Shown here piece after piece: positions 48,354 through 60,135 of a DNA stretch of 64,000 bases. The notes beneath the pieces are model-generated. The model did no database searches. It was not told the origin of the DNA and saw only the letters and a program-made list of their open reading frames with translations. The stretch's first letter is position 1, and each line of letters begins with the position of its first letter. Source of the stretch: Trichoplax adhaerens (Eukaryota > Placozoa > Uniplacotomia > Trichoplacea > Trichoplacidae); the NCBI RefSeq assembly GCF_000150275.1, contig NW_002060943.1, positions 5,545,950-5,609,949 of the forward strand, read 5' to 3'. A program made the translations under genes and the position numbers.

Positions 48354-50252
48354 AATTTTCACATTCTAGTGTTATTGTTATTTTCAAAGTGACGATATGA
48401 ATGTAGATAAGCAACGCCGAAACGATGGAATATAAATGTGTATTAATATGGCGTAATGAAATTAAAAATTAAAGATAAATCAGCTGCACACTACGAATTT
48501 CATATACAGCTTGATTTGAAACTTTTGCATTAATACTACTGCATTTCGTTAAATTATATGAGGTACTTATGTGTATTATGAAATGATTGATATCAAATTG
48601 TATAAATTTCTTAATTGTATTTGACATTATTATCACAAGGTAATATACCTTTGGTTCACTTAATTATAGACTTCTGAAACCTACTAATATTTAAACAGGA
48701 TTCTAAAGGTCCATGGCCTCATTTTGCTGGATGCACCGTTAAATTATTTTCTTTCAGACTGAAGTTTATAATCTATTTATATACTTTAAGTTGGCTTGAT
48801 GCCTACAAATGTGTAAGAAAGTTATTTGACAGCGGTATATCACTGCCAAGTTCTATTTACGTTAAAGTTTGATTGTATTAATTTAAATCTCGCCAACTGT
48901 AGGCTAGGACTATCACATACAGTGATAATGCTAAAAGATATTTATATGTATTAAATGTGCTTTAAGAAAAGATTATATCCGTTATGTTGGCAGTGGGGCC
49001 ACATTAAATATGCTAAATGATTAAAAGTTGGTAACTTGTAGCGTTTATTTCGTGTAAATTTTTGACGCCACCTTGAAAAATTGTAAATACTCTTACGTGA
49101 CGCTGCTATTCAGGCGAGTGATTTCCATATGACCCATATTGCATGCGAAGGAATTGGGAATCCTGAATTTTCCATGTATCGATTAAATAATAATTATTGA
49201 AATATACACTCGGTTTCTTCTTGATATCTTCCCAGTTTTACTGCAATTAGGATGTTTTGATACTGATTGCGTCTTATGTCGTAGTACTTGCTGAATGATA
49301 ATGATAAGGTTGCATTAACAGTGGTAAAGTGTGTAAATGTACTACAGTAGTATTACATGCCTTGTATCGTTATTCTGGTAAATCCCACCTTCCCTCTTCC
49401 GAGCTAGAAAAACCCTGCATCTTTTTTATTTTCTACTGACATTAGCGGTAACATATTCACCTCCAGTCTTGACTTCTACAGTAATAAATTACTCCAATAA
49501 TTATATATAATAGCTAGTCTAACCCATGCTGTCGAGCAGCACTTGAACTTTTGACTTTACTGTACTATCGCTGACTAATAGCGGTCCATGTCCAATCGCA
49601 CGAATAAGATTTTATACTGTACTTGTAATAAGACAGTTACAGTACGTAGACTCTTAAATCTCTTCGCAATAAGAGTTATGAACTGCATGCAATGTTAACA
49701 CAAGAGCAACAGTTAGCGATGTTTACTATTATTTATTTAATTCACGATTTCCACTCTTTTAAATTATCAAGTGCTCAGTCCTCATTCACCACTTGCCATC
49801 TGCTGTATATGAAATACGTTGCTATATGGAGTGCTATAGTTTGCATCCTTGAAAGATATATTTTAGCTTGATTTATGGAGTTTTGATGCAGCTTAATTAC
49901 TAGTTCGAGTTGCAAGATCTGGAGAGAAAATGGTTAGTGTACAAGTGCGAGCCAGTGTCACATTTGCGCACCTTATCTGGGTGATATAATACCACCGGTT
50001 GCTATCGAGGAGGTTGGCAGTACTTGGTGTTATGTATGTAAGAATACAGTAACTTGTTTTACTGCACCTAACGTGTTAGCAATAAGATAAAGGTAATGAA
50101 TTACTAAGACAAGGGTATAATACGTGTTAAGGCCATACTATTTCAATGCAGTAAATCCTAAATAAAAGAGACTTTTTAGTAAGCTTACTAGGAGGAGTGT
50201 ATCAAAGTCTCTTGTGCTAACGTTAACGACTAAGAGTGGAAACACAACGCTT

Positions 50253-50280
50253 GGTACAGTGCAGTACAGTACAGTACTGC
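50253..50280. promoter_or_regulatory. TACAGTAC palindromic cluster upstream of NOV-like gene
   Basis: Overlapping GGTACAGTGCAGTACAGTAC and CAGTACTGC repeats. This is the same word family as upstream of p47, PHAX/mTERF and the GXYLT pair. Function is inferred from position only. Confidence 0.3.
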
Positions 50281-50560
50281 TGTCTCCATGACGACCAGTC
50301 GGTGTCTGCGCGCTTTCCAAACTATCTCAGTAACTTTTTCGAAGGCATTTGCCACGTGCTTTCTGCTCCATCTTGACAGGAGAAAAAGTTGAGGTAAATC
50401 CATTTTGTCATCCAGCCAATTCAGTCTTAAGGTAGTAAAATCATTGGTTTAAAGCTCAACTATTCTTATCAACACTGTTATAAGCCATTGTAAAGGCAAT
50501 ACATGAATTGAAGATTTCTTTCTATTTGTGAATCTACAGTATTTTAAGTGCTATAGCGCG

Positions 50561-53500
50561 ATGGTGCTGCCGCGTGTAATCGAGGAGAAATCGCACATTG
50601 AAAAGTTATTTCGCCAACGCGCTCAAAATGATACCAATTCAACGACTTTAGCCAATACCTTGGAAAAAGATATACAGACTGTATTTAATAGTCCGGAAAA
50701 ATTTGTAATGGAATTATTGCAAAATGCAGACGATGCCAGTTGTGGTGATACATCGGTGGATGTACGTTTTCGATTTTATAACGGTTATTTAGCATTTTCC
50801 CATAATGGTAAACATTTTGATGAAGAAGATGTCGAAGCAATTTGTGATAATGCCCAACAAAACTTGCATTCAAAAAGGCTTAATATCAATAAGACCGGAT
50901 ATAAAGGGATTGGCTTTAAATCGGTATTTATTATTGCCGATTGTACTTATATTATTTCTAGGAATTATTGCTTTCGATTTGATCGTGATTATACTAATTG
51001 GAAAGAAAGTGATAGTGATGAAAATCGAGCTGGCCGTTATCCTTGGCAAATTATTCCAATTTGGACAGAACCATGTGATGTACCCAAGATATTGCAATTG
51101 AATCCAGCTGATGTCAATTTTTTATTTCGATTACGCAGTAATAATGATGTTATTGTATCTGCGCTAAATATTTTGAGTAATACACCACGAACTATGCTAT
51201 TTTTACGCCATATCCAAAATATCGTCATTGATAATCATGGTAGTATTACATGTATTAACCGACGCAATGAGCTTACCTCGCAGCAACGTTATGACTTATA
51301 CCTAAATAATGTATTGAAGAGCTCTTGGCATGTTATGGCCTATAGTGTCAATATTCCAAAGACAGTCTTAGCTCAGTTACAGGCAATGGGACCGCAAGAA
51401 TGCCCCGAAAAGCTTAAAAAAGCTAAAAATATAGAGATTAAATTTGCAATTAATATCGATCCTGTAGAAAATACCAAGTTAAACGCTCTCGATAAGAATG
51501 CCAACTTATTCTGCTACCTACCGACATTGGTCAATTGTGGTTTACCCTTTCTAGTGAATACAGATTTTTTGTTAACAGCCGATCGAATGCAATTATTATC
51601 CAATGCATGGAATAATTTCTTATTCGAAAGTATTGGTAAGCTACATATTACTTCATTAGCTGAAATGGTTCAGTTTCCTGGTTTTCGGGATGATATATTA
51701 GCGTTATTCACTCGACGATTGCAATCATACACTCAACAACAATTTATCAATGCTTACGATAAAGGACTTTTAAGCGAAATGCGAAATGTCGCATTTGTAC
51801 CATCCAATACTGATGATTCAAGATTGCTAAAATACAACGATGCTATTGCTGATAGTACGGGATTTTTCAAGATTTTTCCTGGTATCGATCCACCAGTTGA
51901 ACATCGGTTAATAAATTATAACTTGAGTAACGTTAACAAATTGCAACATCAATTTACTCTCTACGAGTTATCAACCATAATTGAAAAGTATGCCGCGAAA
52001 AGTACCAGTCTACAATTTCATCGCAAGCTGTTAACTTTCCTAATGCAACAATTTGTTGGACCAGATAACCTTGCACGTGCTAGCCTTGGAAATATACAAC
52101 ATTGTCTAAGTGGAAAGCGAATTTTATTAGCTGCCAATTTTAAGTTAATTTCTAGCGATATTGCATACTTTCCTACTAAGAATCATCTTCAAATTTACCC
52201 TAAATTTCTCAATATTGAAGCTATCCATCCAAAGTTATTGCATGTGCGTGGATTAAGGACATGGTTAAGGATGGTTGGTGTTAAAGAGTTGAACGATGTT
52301 AACTTAATTTTGGAAATAGAAAATATCGTCAGAAATAATATGGAAAAATTTAAAATAGAATTATCTATGGAGATAGTAACATTATTGTGTAACATTGATA
52401 CTTCATTAATTTCCGGCGATTCAATATTAAATTGCTTACCGTTATTAACCAAGGATGGTAGTATGATCTCTGCAAAGTATTGCTTTTTGCCGTCTCTACT
52501 CTACCCTGATGTAGATATCGAGGAGATAATACAGACCGATGTCGGGTTTGTTTCTGAAAGGTATTGCTTATTAAATACAACTGAAAAATTAAGAAAAACA
52601 TTGCTAGATTTAGGAGTGCAACAAAATCTTCAATTATGCTTACAATCACCTGTAAACTTGGTGGATAAAAATAGGATTGACTGTTTCAAGGATTATTATG
52701 AACATCTTGTTCAAAATGATCAAGCTGATGTCTTGATTGTTAGTCAAGTAAATTTAGCTTATATGCCATTAATGCGTTGCTTATCCCATGAAGATTACGC
52801 TGAACATTTTTTTCGCCAGTTAATGGAGCAGGAGGATGCTGTCATTGAAAATTTAAAGGATTTTAAAGTTAAAGTCCGATCCAGTAGACAACGCAATGAT
52901 TGCCCTATACCATCCTATCTAGCTTTCATGTTATCCTTTACCCAGTGTATCCAAGCCAATGATGGTAAATTGTATAAAATGTCGGAGTTGTCCACACTAA
53001 CATTACGAAAACGATTAGGTAAACACTTAGCTGGATTATTACCACAAATGAAATGTGACCTTGGGCAATCAGTGATTAAATTGTCTGATGACCTTATGCT
53101 TTTACTTGGTGCTCGCGATATTTTAGCTATTGAAAATGCCGTAAAATTACTACAAGTTGCAGCTATGGATAGCTCACCGAAGCAACAAAAGTACTTTAAG
53201 AGAATTTATTTGGCAATGATTAAGTCATCATATACTGCTGATGAGCAGAAATATCTTCGACATCAAAATATATTACTCTTAGCTTCGGATAATTCATTGC
53301 AAGATTTTAAATCTTTATACTTTATTTGTGGCGACGATTTTGACATTAGCCATAATAAGAAATTAATAAAATCAATGCCAGGTCTAACGAGTGATGCTAT
53401 GCTCGTAATTTGTCGGTATTTTAAAATTCGTGAAATAAAACTCGATGACTTGCAAATTAAATATAGAAAGGCAAAAGTCAACACAAATTTAAAAAGGGAT

Positions 53501-54916
53501 ATTGTTAATCTTTTTAAATTAACTGCCAGTATTGAAGAAGATGTCGAATCTGATAAGGTAGCTATGAACTCAAAATGGATTGACAAATTGACTAAAATTG
53601 ATTTTGTAGCGGTTGAAGAATTGGTATTGGTTTACTCATCGACATCTAAAATTTGCTTTGAGGCAAGAGCATTTCTTCATAATGGAAGACTCTCATACGA
53701 ACGCAGTTGTCCTCGTTATATGCGACGCATTTTAGATATTTTGGTCAATCATTTCGATTTATCAGTAGAAGCTACAAGTTTATTGTTTGAACTGGCATCT
53801 ATGACTACTCAAGCTGATCGTTTAGATTGGTTGGAAGATAATGGTTATGACATTCGTAAGCTAAATTATATTGAAAAAGATGAATGTCGTAGCTCAAGTA
53901 GAAGGAAAAAGTCGAACTCCTTGCAATCCAAAGAAGGTTTTGATGGTAATAGTAATTCTCCTAGCATTCAGGGACTAAATAGGACTCCAGCAATGGATAC
54001 AGGTTGTGCAGTAGCTGCCATGATTACAAAACGAAGAAATCGTATGCAGTCGGATGTATCAAATGGAATGATCCGTCCCAAAGAATTTGTCATAAAATTA
54101 AGAAATGACCAGGCTTTGTTTGCTAATTCTGCTAATGGTAATACTGATGCTTTGACAAATATGAATGATAGTGAATCACAAATATTCTCTTCTGACCATG
54201 ATATTGGTAGTCCTAATGGTTTATCATCAGTACAAGGAACTGTAGCTTCTAAAGCTTCTGACCTAAGCCTCGATCGAGGAAACAATAAAATGAGTTTAAG
54301 TAAGAAATATTTTTCTTCAGTTCTTGAATTAATGAATAGAAAGGCAAAACTTCCACGTAAACGTAAGCATGATGAATTGGATTTATCTACGGAAGGCCAT
54401 TCTTTAGGTAATCATTGCTTTGTAAATGAAGAAGGTTATGAAATTAGGAATGAATCAGTTACTGAAGATCATGAAAGTGCTCAATGGGGAGTAGAATTCT
54501 TATTCTATTACTTACAAGTGCATTATCGGGGAAAGTATCCTACATGCAGTTATGAAGAGACTGACGAAGGGTTTTTATTGAAAGGTGTTGATGAATACAA
54601 CAAAATGTTATCGCTAAAAGTAAATTGCCATGGTTTAAAATCGAATAGTAAGGATCGTCCGGTTGACATTGAAATTATAAAAAATAACAGCAAACGATTT
54701 ATCAAAGTGAAATCTACTACCAAGGATGGAGATATGATTATCAAAATCAGTAGAAATGAGTGGAAGTTTATGCGTGCATCGGGAAGTCGCTATCAGTTAT
54801 TTTGTGTCTATGGTATACGCCAGCTAGATAAAGTTAGAATAGAGAAAATTGAAGACCCGGCTTCAAAGTTCTTTTCTAATGATTTAGTTCCGTTGGAGAT
54901 ATGCTTTAAGGTGTAA
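50561..54916 (+). CDS. NO VEIN-like protein: sacsin/Hsp90-type ATPase domain plus DUF3883-like C-terminus
   Basis: This single exon encodes 1451 residues from the ATG at 50561; an in-frame GTG 11 codons upstream is unlikely as a start. The N-terminal GHKL/HATPase fold is clear: N-box ELLQNADDAS (51-60), a G1-like loop FSHNGKHFDEED (79-90, with His where Asp is usual), and G2 GYKGIGFKSVF (113-123), as in sacsin and plant NO VEIN proteins. A long helical middle has no motif I recognise. A Ser/Asn-rich linker (about 1120-1250) precedes a C-terminal domain (about 1307-1445) with QWGVEFLFYYL, VDIEI, RFIKVKSTT, ISRNEWKFM and YQLFCVYGI, the DUF3883/NOV C-terminal pattern. In that pattern I expect E-x-K where this protein has KVK. 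Function in animals is unknown to me; a chaperone-like or defence role is speculation. Confidence 0.85.
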   Translation: MVLPRVIEEKSHIEKLFRQRAQNDTNSTTLANTLEKDIQTVFNSPEKFVMELLQNADDASCGDTSVDVRFRFYNGYLAFSHNGKHFDEEDVEAICDNAQQNLHSKRLNINKTGYKGIGFKSVFIIADCTYIISRNYCFRFDRDYTNWKESDSDENRAGRYPWQIIPIWTEPCDVPKILQLNPADVNFLFRLRSNNDVIVSALNILSNTPRTMLFLRHIQNIVIDNHGSITCINRRNELTSQQRYDLYLNNVLKSSWHVMAYSVNIPKTVLAQLQAMGPQECPEKLKKAKNIEIKFAINIDPVENTKLNALDKNANLFCYLPTLVNCGLPFLVNTDFLLTADRMQLLSNAWNNFLFESIGKLHITSLAEMVQFPGFRDDILALFTRRLQSYTQQQFINAYDKGLLSEMRNVAFVPSNTDDSRLLKYNDAIADSTGFFKIFPGIDPPVEHRLINYNLSNVNKLQHQFTLYELSTIIEKYAAKSTSLQFHRKLLTFLMQQFVGPDNLARASLGNIQHCLSGKRILLAANFKLISSDIAYFPTKNHLQIYPKFLNIEAIHPKLLHVRGLRTWLRMVGVKELNDVNLILEIENIVRNNMEKFKIELSMEIVTLLCNIDTSLISGDSILNCLPLLTKDGSMISAKYCFLPSLLYPDVDIEEIIQTDVGFVSERYCLLNTTEKLRKTLLDLGVQQNLQLCLQSPVNLVDKNRIDCFKDYYEHLVQNDQADVLIVSQVNLAYMPLMRCLSHEDYAEHFFRQLMEQEDAVIENLKDFKVKVRSSRQRNDCPIPSYLAFMLSFTQCIQANDGKLYKMSELSTLTLRKRLGKHLAGLLPQMKCDLGQSVIKLSDDLMLLLGARDILAIENAVKLLQVAAMDSSPKQQKYFKRIYLAMIKSSYTADEQKYLRHQNILLLASDNSLQDFKSLYFICGDDFDISHNKKLIKSMPGLTSDAMLVICRYFKIREIKLDDLQIKYRKAKVNTNLKRDIVNLFKLTASIEEDVESDKVAMNSKWIDKLTKIDFVAVEELVLVYSSTSKICFEARAFLHNGRLSYERSCPRYMRRILDILVNHFDLSVEATSLLFELASMTTQADRLDWLEDNGYDIRKLNYIEKDECRSSSRRKKSNSLQSKEGFDGNSNSPSIQGLNRTPAMDTGCAVAAMITKRRNRMQSDVSNGMIRPKEFVIKLRNDQALFANSANGNTDALTNMNDSESQIFSSDHDIGSPNGLSSVQGTVASKASDLSLDRGNNKMSLSKKYFSSVLELMNRKAKLPRKRKHDELDLSTEGHSLGNHCFVNEEGYEIRNESVTEDHESAQWGVEFLFYYLQVHYRGKYPTCSYEETDEGFLLKGVDEYNKMLSLKVNCHGLKSNSKDRPVDIEIIKNNSKRFIKVKSTTKDGDMIIKISRNEWKFMRASGSRYQLFCVYGIRQLDKVRIEKIEDPASKFFSNDLVPLEICFKV

Positions 54917-56396
54917 TGATGATTGCGTTATTAGAAAAATGGAGATGCTTTACGAAAGGGGTGTGCTGAATACAAGTATAGAATATGTCGTGTAACACAT
55001 TATAGTAAAAGTATTTGTAAGCATTTACGGAAACAACGCAATGATACCCGCTTTTGTGTTGGATGAGAGATTAAATGAGAATAGTTCATCGTAAGATTTT
55101 GTTCTATAAAAGTATATCTTCTTATGCACTATGAACTTTTTATGGGATTTGGCGTCGAGATGCAATCTTTGCCTGGGTAATATTTGTTGTAGCTATTAAT
55201 TTTTGATTTTGTAAGCATTAATATCGAAAGGTTTACCCTGTTGCAAAGTGCTAAAGTTCTTATATATTGATTTTAAGATTTAGAATCGTATCGAATCAGC
55301 CTTTCAGGCGTTGCGTAGTTGGTAGTTCACGTTGTAAATATCGTTTTTACTGAAGCATGTTATAGTAAGAATTATTGATAGTATGAGAATTAAGTTAAAG
55401 GTGAGAATAGCGCAACTAGAAATAATCCTGTGTTGCCTAATTGGTAGTGCAGTAATTCTAATTATTAGCAGGTTGTGCGATTTTATGCAGTTACATTTTT
55501 TTTGCAATGATAAATTGAAATGAAGTAGTTACAACATTACAAAATAATTGTTTTGATCACGGTCTCTGTTGTAAATGGTAACATATGCACGTTTATCGAC
55601 GCATTGTAAAAAGTAGTATTTTACGAGGTAGTAAGAAGTTTTAGTGTATGTATGGCGTTTATAGCCGTAGTAAATTATAATTATCAGAAGAATAAGAAAT
55701 TGTAAGCTTTCAAATACGTAAAAGAGCCGGTTTATGTATAAAGTTTTCATATCAAGCTTAAAGGACTTTCAGAACAACAGAATTTGTAATAGCAACCCAA
55801 CATTTTATGACAATAATTATGTTTTGAGTACTGCTATAAACAAATGAATAAAATGTATAAAATTTCAATATAGTACAGAATTATAACTCGAAGTGTATTT
55901 CCTGTAAGAAGCGATTCGAATCAGTAATTTAGAAGATTGCATTCACATGCCGTAAACATCGTAAATCCCTTATTGATACCTAGCCAAAATAAGTAGATGT
56001 ACGTCTAAGTACAAGCCTGGTAACATTCTTTATCGTATATATAAGGTTTATAATAACGGTGGGCTGGCTATTACTAATTTTAATTAATAAAAAAATGTAA
56101 AGATTTTCAATAAATTTCTTTAATAAACTTCAATTACAGGAACTTCTTTACTGACATAGACTCTAGTTGTTTTCGGAGTTTGGAAGATAAATGAAATCCT
56201 TTTGCTGAGGTAATCCTACGCTTTTTATATTTGTAAACGTTATTCCTTTTCATGCTAATTTTGCGATTTAAGATATTATTCGTAACCTAAAGCAGCATAG
56301 GAAATATGGTTACAATCTCCTGCCAAGGTTTTCATTTAACATATTTTATGTATTACCAAATTTATTCGATCTGTAGCTAAATAGATTCGAAATTAA
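54917..56396. other. Convergent 3' region between NOV-like gene and ZCCHC7
   Basis: About 1.5 kb of AT-rich sequence. Short open frames on the minus strand (55304-55507, 55529-55750) are Leu/Ile/Tyr-rich and without motifs. No gene is supported. Confidence 0.55.
56361..56366 (-). promoter_or_regulatory. Polyadenylation signal (AATAAA) of ZCCHC7-like gene
   Basis: TTTATT on + reads AATAAA on the minus strand, 31 bases beyond the stop codon. Confidence 0.45.
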
Positions 56397-58622
56397 TTAA
56401 GTTACCATCGATTCATTGAATTTAGTTGCTTTGTCGTTATCTTCTACTTTTGTAGTATGGTGACCGTTAATGTCAGGAATTGCAGATTTCGATTTAATAT
56501 TGTCCAACTTAAGGCGTTTACCTGAAATTGCGGCATTTTCTTAAAAACAAAGATATCAGAATATTTTAATACTCAAAAGTTGTAGTAAAGGATAAAAAGC
56601 AATGCTATAAATATACTAATAACTCATTAGATAATAAAGACTGACCGAGAGATCTTGGCATTTTAGACATCTGTTGTTTATATTCTACAGGTGATTCTTC
56701 AAATCTTATATGTGTATTACTAGCTATCCGATCTATCAATTATGAAATGATAGCAAGGACAAGCGCATAAGTAGATTAAGATACTTCATAATATTTTCAA
56801 TATGCGCAAAACACCATCACACAAGTCTTATTACCACTACTGGTACCAGGTTTATTACGTAATATTAGGTTATCAAAGCGAAAAACGAACGGGATACTAG
56901 GAGGTATCCAAGAATTCATTCTTGCTTCAACACATTCCTACATTTATATTGCATAAATGCTCAGTTTATATATTTTTAAAAAAGATAATGTCTTTATTAT
57001 AAGTTATTATTATGACTTACATGGCCATAGTGTCCCTTTTTACCACAATTGTAGCAATAGACTCTAGGGTTTTGGGCGTTCAGAAGTTCGTCAGGCGGCT
57101 TTTTCGGAGGGCCAAATTTAGTCTATTCGTTGGATTATAAAGTGGCGATAGTCAATGTAGGCTTTGTGTTTAACAGTTTCAGTGCAAATACGAGCATTTT
57201 TTAATATTTACTGGCTAAATATACTTACAGTAGCATAATATTGCCTCCATCTGTCGGGACACTCCTTAAAATACCGTGATAAGACGGTTAAATGTATGTA
57301 TCCATACACAGTCAAAAATTATTCCTTTCTAAAGCTCATATGCCTGCTAGCGCATTCTAGTATATAAGCTGTGAAGACTGGCCTCTTTAGATGATAAATA
57401 AATCTATCGTTTACCTTCTCTACATGGCCCCTCATGAAACAACGTCGACAGGTTTTTCTTTTATCTTTCGCTAATCCATTAGGACATTCCTAGAAAGCAA
57501 GTATTACTTGGGACGACAAGTGAATGAGAAATCGATATGAGCAGAGTAGTACCTTGCCTCGGTGGCCTTGTTGATCGCACTTGTAACAAAATTGATTAGG
57601 ACATGAATTCAATTTATGTCCAATTTCACCACATATTCTGCACGTCATTTTCTATAAATCGATACAATACAACCGTTCTCAATTGATCGACCTATCTTTG
57701 CTAGTTCATTCAGGTTAGACATACCTTTTTCATGGGACATTGGTATGAAAGATGTCCAAGTTCCAGACAAATATGACACTTTCTGTTGATTACGTGGTTA
57801 GTATTATTGAAGTAACGAAACTTCTTGCCTATCGTTCCCTATTATTTGTAGAAATATTGGTAGAGTTGAATTAAAAATATTGTTGGAAGAATACCGAAAA
57901 TTCATGATTACTGTATGTATATTTTAAGTTGATGCAATTGAAGGATGCAGATTAATTACAAAGTTACCATTACTTTAGAAATTGGAAGGACCACGTCTGT
58001 TCATACAGCCATACCATTAGATCAAAATGGAAAAAAGAGCATTATTATAATAGGATATAATCAAGAGGTCGATATGCTAATGCTAGTTGAACTTAATAGT
58101 AACAATGGCTGGCTGCATCAATTAATTATGGTACAGTTGTAAGCCGATTTTGGATTGGTGTATAATCAATCCGATAATTACCGTTATCATCCGAATTAAA
58201 AGAGACTATATCGCCAGGCTCGTCTTGCAAAACATTCGTCTTAATACAATCAGCTTGAGTTTCTGTTTTAAGAACTTGGTTGTCGCCTACAGTCAAAAAG
58301 GCATAGGAGATTTTAGGCTTTTCAAAGGTTACGATTAGTGAACTGTATAGTGTACACTTAGCAGATTAGTGCAGACAATCGCAATATTAAAGGTAGGCCC
58401 TTTAAACGATGTACACGTATTAGAAAGTTCAGTTGGATAACTAGGTTGATGATACTTTCTTACTTTATAAAAGCAAAGACTGCTCTGTTACAATAAATAA
58501 TGCTTCAGTTGCTTTTTTATTTACCTTCTACACTGTTGCCATTGTAAAGGCTAGAGAGATCAGAGGTGTAATGATATAATCCATAAATTTTATCCGCTGT
58601 ATCACTATCTACATCGCTGTCC
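56397..58622 (-). CDS. ZCCHC7: ZCCHC7/Air-type zinc-knuckle protein (nuclear RNA surveillance), first exon unresolved
   Basis: ZCCHC7 (yeast Air1/2) is the RNA-binding subunit of the TRAMP polyadenylation complex feeding the nuclear exosome. Ten short exons join in phase: 58525-58622, 58135-58286, 57725-57838, 57553-57651, 57415-57489, 57229-57264, 57021-57122, 56847-56937, 56646-56732, 56397-56521. The acidic start ([18 protein letters not shown]) matches the family N-terminus. [14 protein letters not shown] leads into five CX2CX4HX4C knuckles (CHIC, CRIC, CYKC, CRRC, CYNC). Three knuckles are completed only by the EC that opens the next exon, which confirms those junctions. [11 protein letters not shown] then FGPPKKPP is the ZCCHC7 signature. 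Donors at 58134 (GTACCA) and 56846 are the least certain; the ATG exon lies upstream. Confidence 0.85.
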
Positions 58623-59455
58623 CTATTGAAGATAAAACATATTCGTATTTATTTGATTCCATCTATGGCACTCCGAGATTAGAGGAATCCACACGAATCC
58701 CTTATAACAGCCAAGTTACAAACTACCCTAAATTTGAATTATAACAAGTATATGAAATCTAAACTAGTCAACTATATCATGCCAATCAGAATAGAGTCGC
58801 ATGTAGCATTGAAGGGCATTGGATAGACTGCACATAAACACATTAAATGCACTTCAAATGAGTTTGCCGTATTCTCTTCCTCTAATATAACATCGTCAAT
58901 GCATCCCACTTATTTATACAAGATAGAATAATCCTTTTCTCACCAATTCAGGTCAGTTTCTTGTGCTATCATCTTGAAGAATTCTTTTTAAATTGGCTAC
59001 CTCGAGTTTTCAACGAAGCTCAAGCTTAGTTGGTCATGGTTAGCCACTAAATCGCCTTGACGATGACTTTTGCTGTCAAATTTCTAGTTTCGCTATTTCT
59101 TACAGCAATCTTAACTCATCTTGTAATGGTTAATATGCCACTAGCAGTGTTCCTCTAGCTTTTACAAGCCAATTATAAGGAGAATGCTGCTCTTTCAGGC
59201 CTTAAACTGACTAATTCTGCCTTGCAGAAGGCTTTCCAGAGCTTGGAGAGGATTTTTGAATGAGCTCAGTCACGGTATTTTGCTATACTCTAGTGTAAGC
59301 GTAGATATACTGTATGGTGGACGAGTATACGCTACATGTGTCAGTATGACTTACCGATCTCATTCTAAAGGTGACAATGCAGTAGACTAAGAGTCCCCAC
59401 ACGCTCGTATGCTGTGCTTAGTAAAGTGTTACGGACAGGTGTGCGGGTACTATAG

Positions 59456-59759
59456 TGACACTAGTATATTTGGAGCACGTTCGCGGTACAATATCGCCAG
59501 GATCAATGGAAGCAGTTTCTTACTATATTGAAAGTGGCATGATGAAATTGCCAGAGTGAAAAACATATTACGTATAGTACTGATTGAGTGGTATAATTGA
59601 AGGCGAAGAAGGCCGTCCGTCACGTCCGAGCAAGGCGCATCTCGATAATAAATGGCGAATGGAAGGCGAAAGCAATTTCGAGCTTATGCGAATATTTGTG
59701 CAGGCTCAATATTGCAAAATGGATTACTCTCTATTCGCTTACAGCATTCATTCTAAATG
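59456..59759 (+). pseudogene. Coding-like fragments of unknown origin
   Basis: Two stretches in a locally less AT-rich segment read like protein. The first (59456-59559) contains EHVRGTISPGSMEAVSYYIE and MMKLPE before a stop. The second (from about 59597 in a shifted frame) contains GEEGRPSRPSKAHLDNKWRM and FELMRIFVQAQYCK before a stop. They are in different frames and have no start, so they are more likely relics or exons of an unseen gene than a working single gene. I do not recognise the family. Confidence 0.25.
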
Positions 59760-60135
59760 AAGCATATTCGTATTTGTAGATGGAATTTGAAAACTACTCC
59801 TATTATTACATGTCGTACCAAAGATGTGAAGAAATTGGCATAAGAATGCAGTAGTGCTCGTAGCTGGTGATTAATTTCCATAAATAAGCGAAACGATCGA
59901 TCTAAATTGCTGGGATGTCAGTCAAACTTGATTTTTGTAATAGTACAAGGCTTTCATTTGCCTCAGAATAATATTGAGTATCTAGAAATGACCAGTAATG
60001 CATGCTTAGTGTGGTGTATGGTTTTCTTTTAACCCTAACCACAATCGACATTTACTTATTTTATTGACATATCCAGTTGTACACTGCATACTAGCTATCA
60101 CAACTGTAATTAGCTGAAATAATTACGGTTTGATT

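Larger units (their letters stand above)
48145..50560. other. Intergenic region before the NOV-like gene
   Basis: About 2.4 kb with no recognised gene. The proximal part holds a TACAGTAC cluster (50253-50280) about 280 bases upstream of the next ATG. A possible acceptor (TGAATCTACAG, ending near 50539) lies just before the NOV-like ATG, so an upstream non-coding or short coding exon cannot be excluded. Confidence 0.5.

Noticed and set aside
50528-50560. Extending the NOV-like protein 11 codons upstream
   Set aside because: The codon at 50528 is GTG, and a splice-acceptor-like sequence lies in this stretch. The ATG at 50561 is used.
57945-58141. 65-codon plus-strand frame starting MQINYKV
   Set aside because: It lies almost entirely in the intron between the second and third reconstructed ZCCHC7 exons on the other strand. 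No domain or splice partner was found, though its composition is not absurd.
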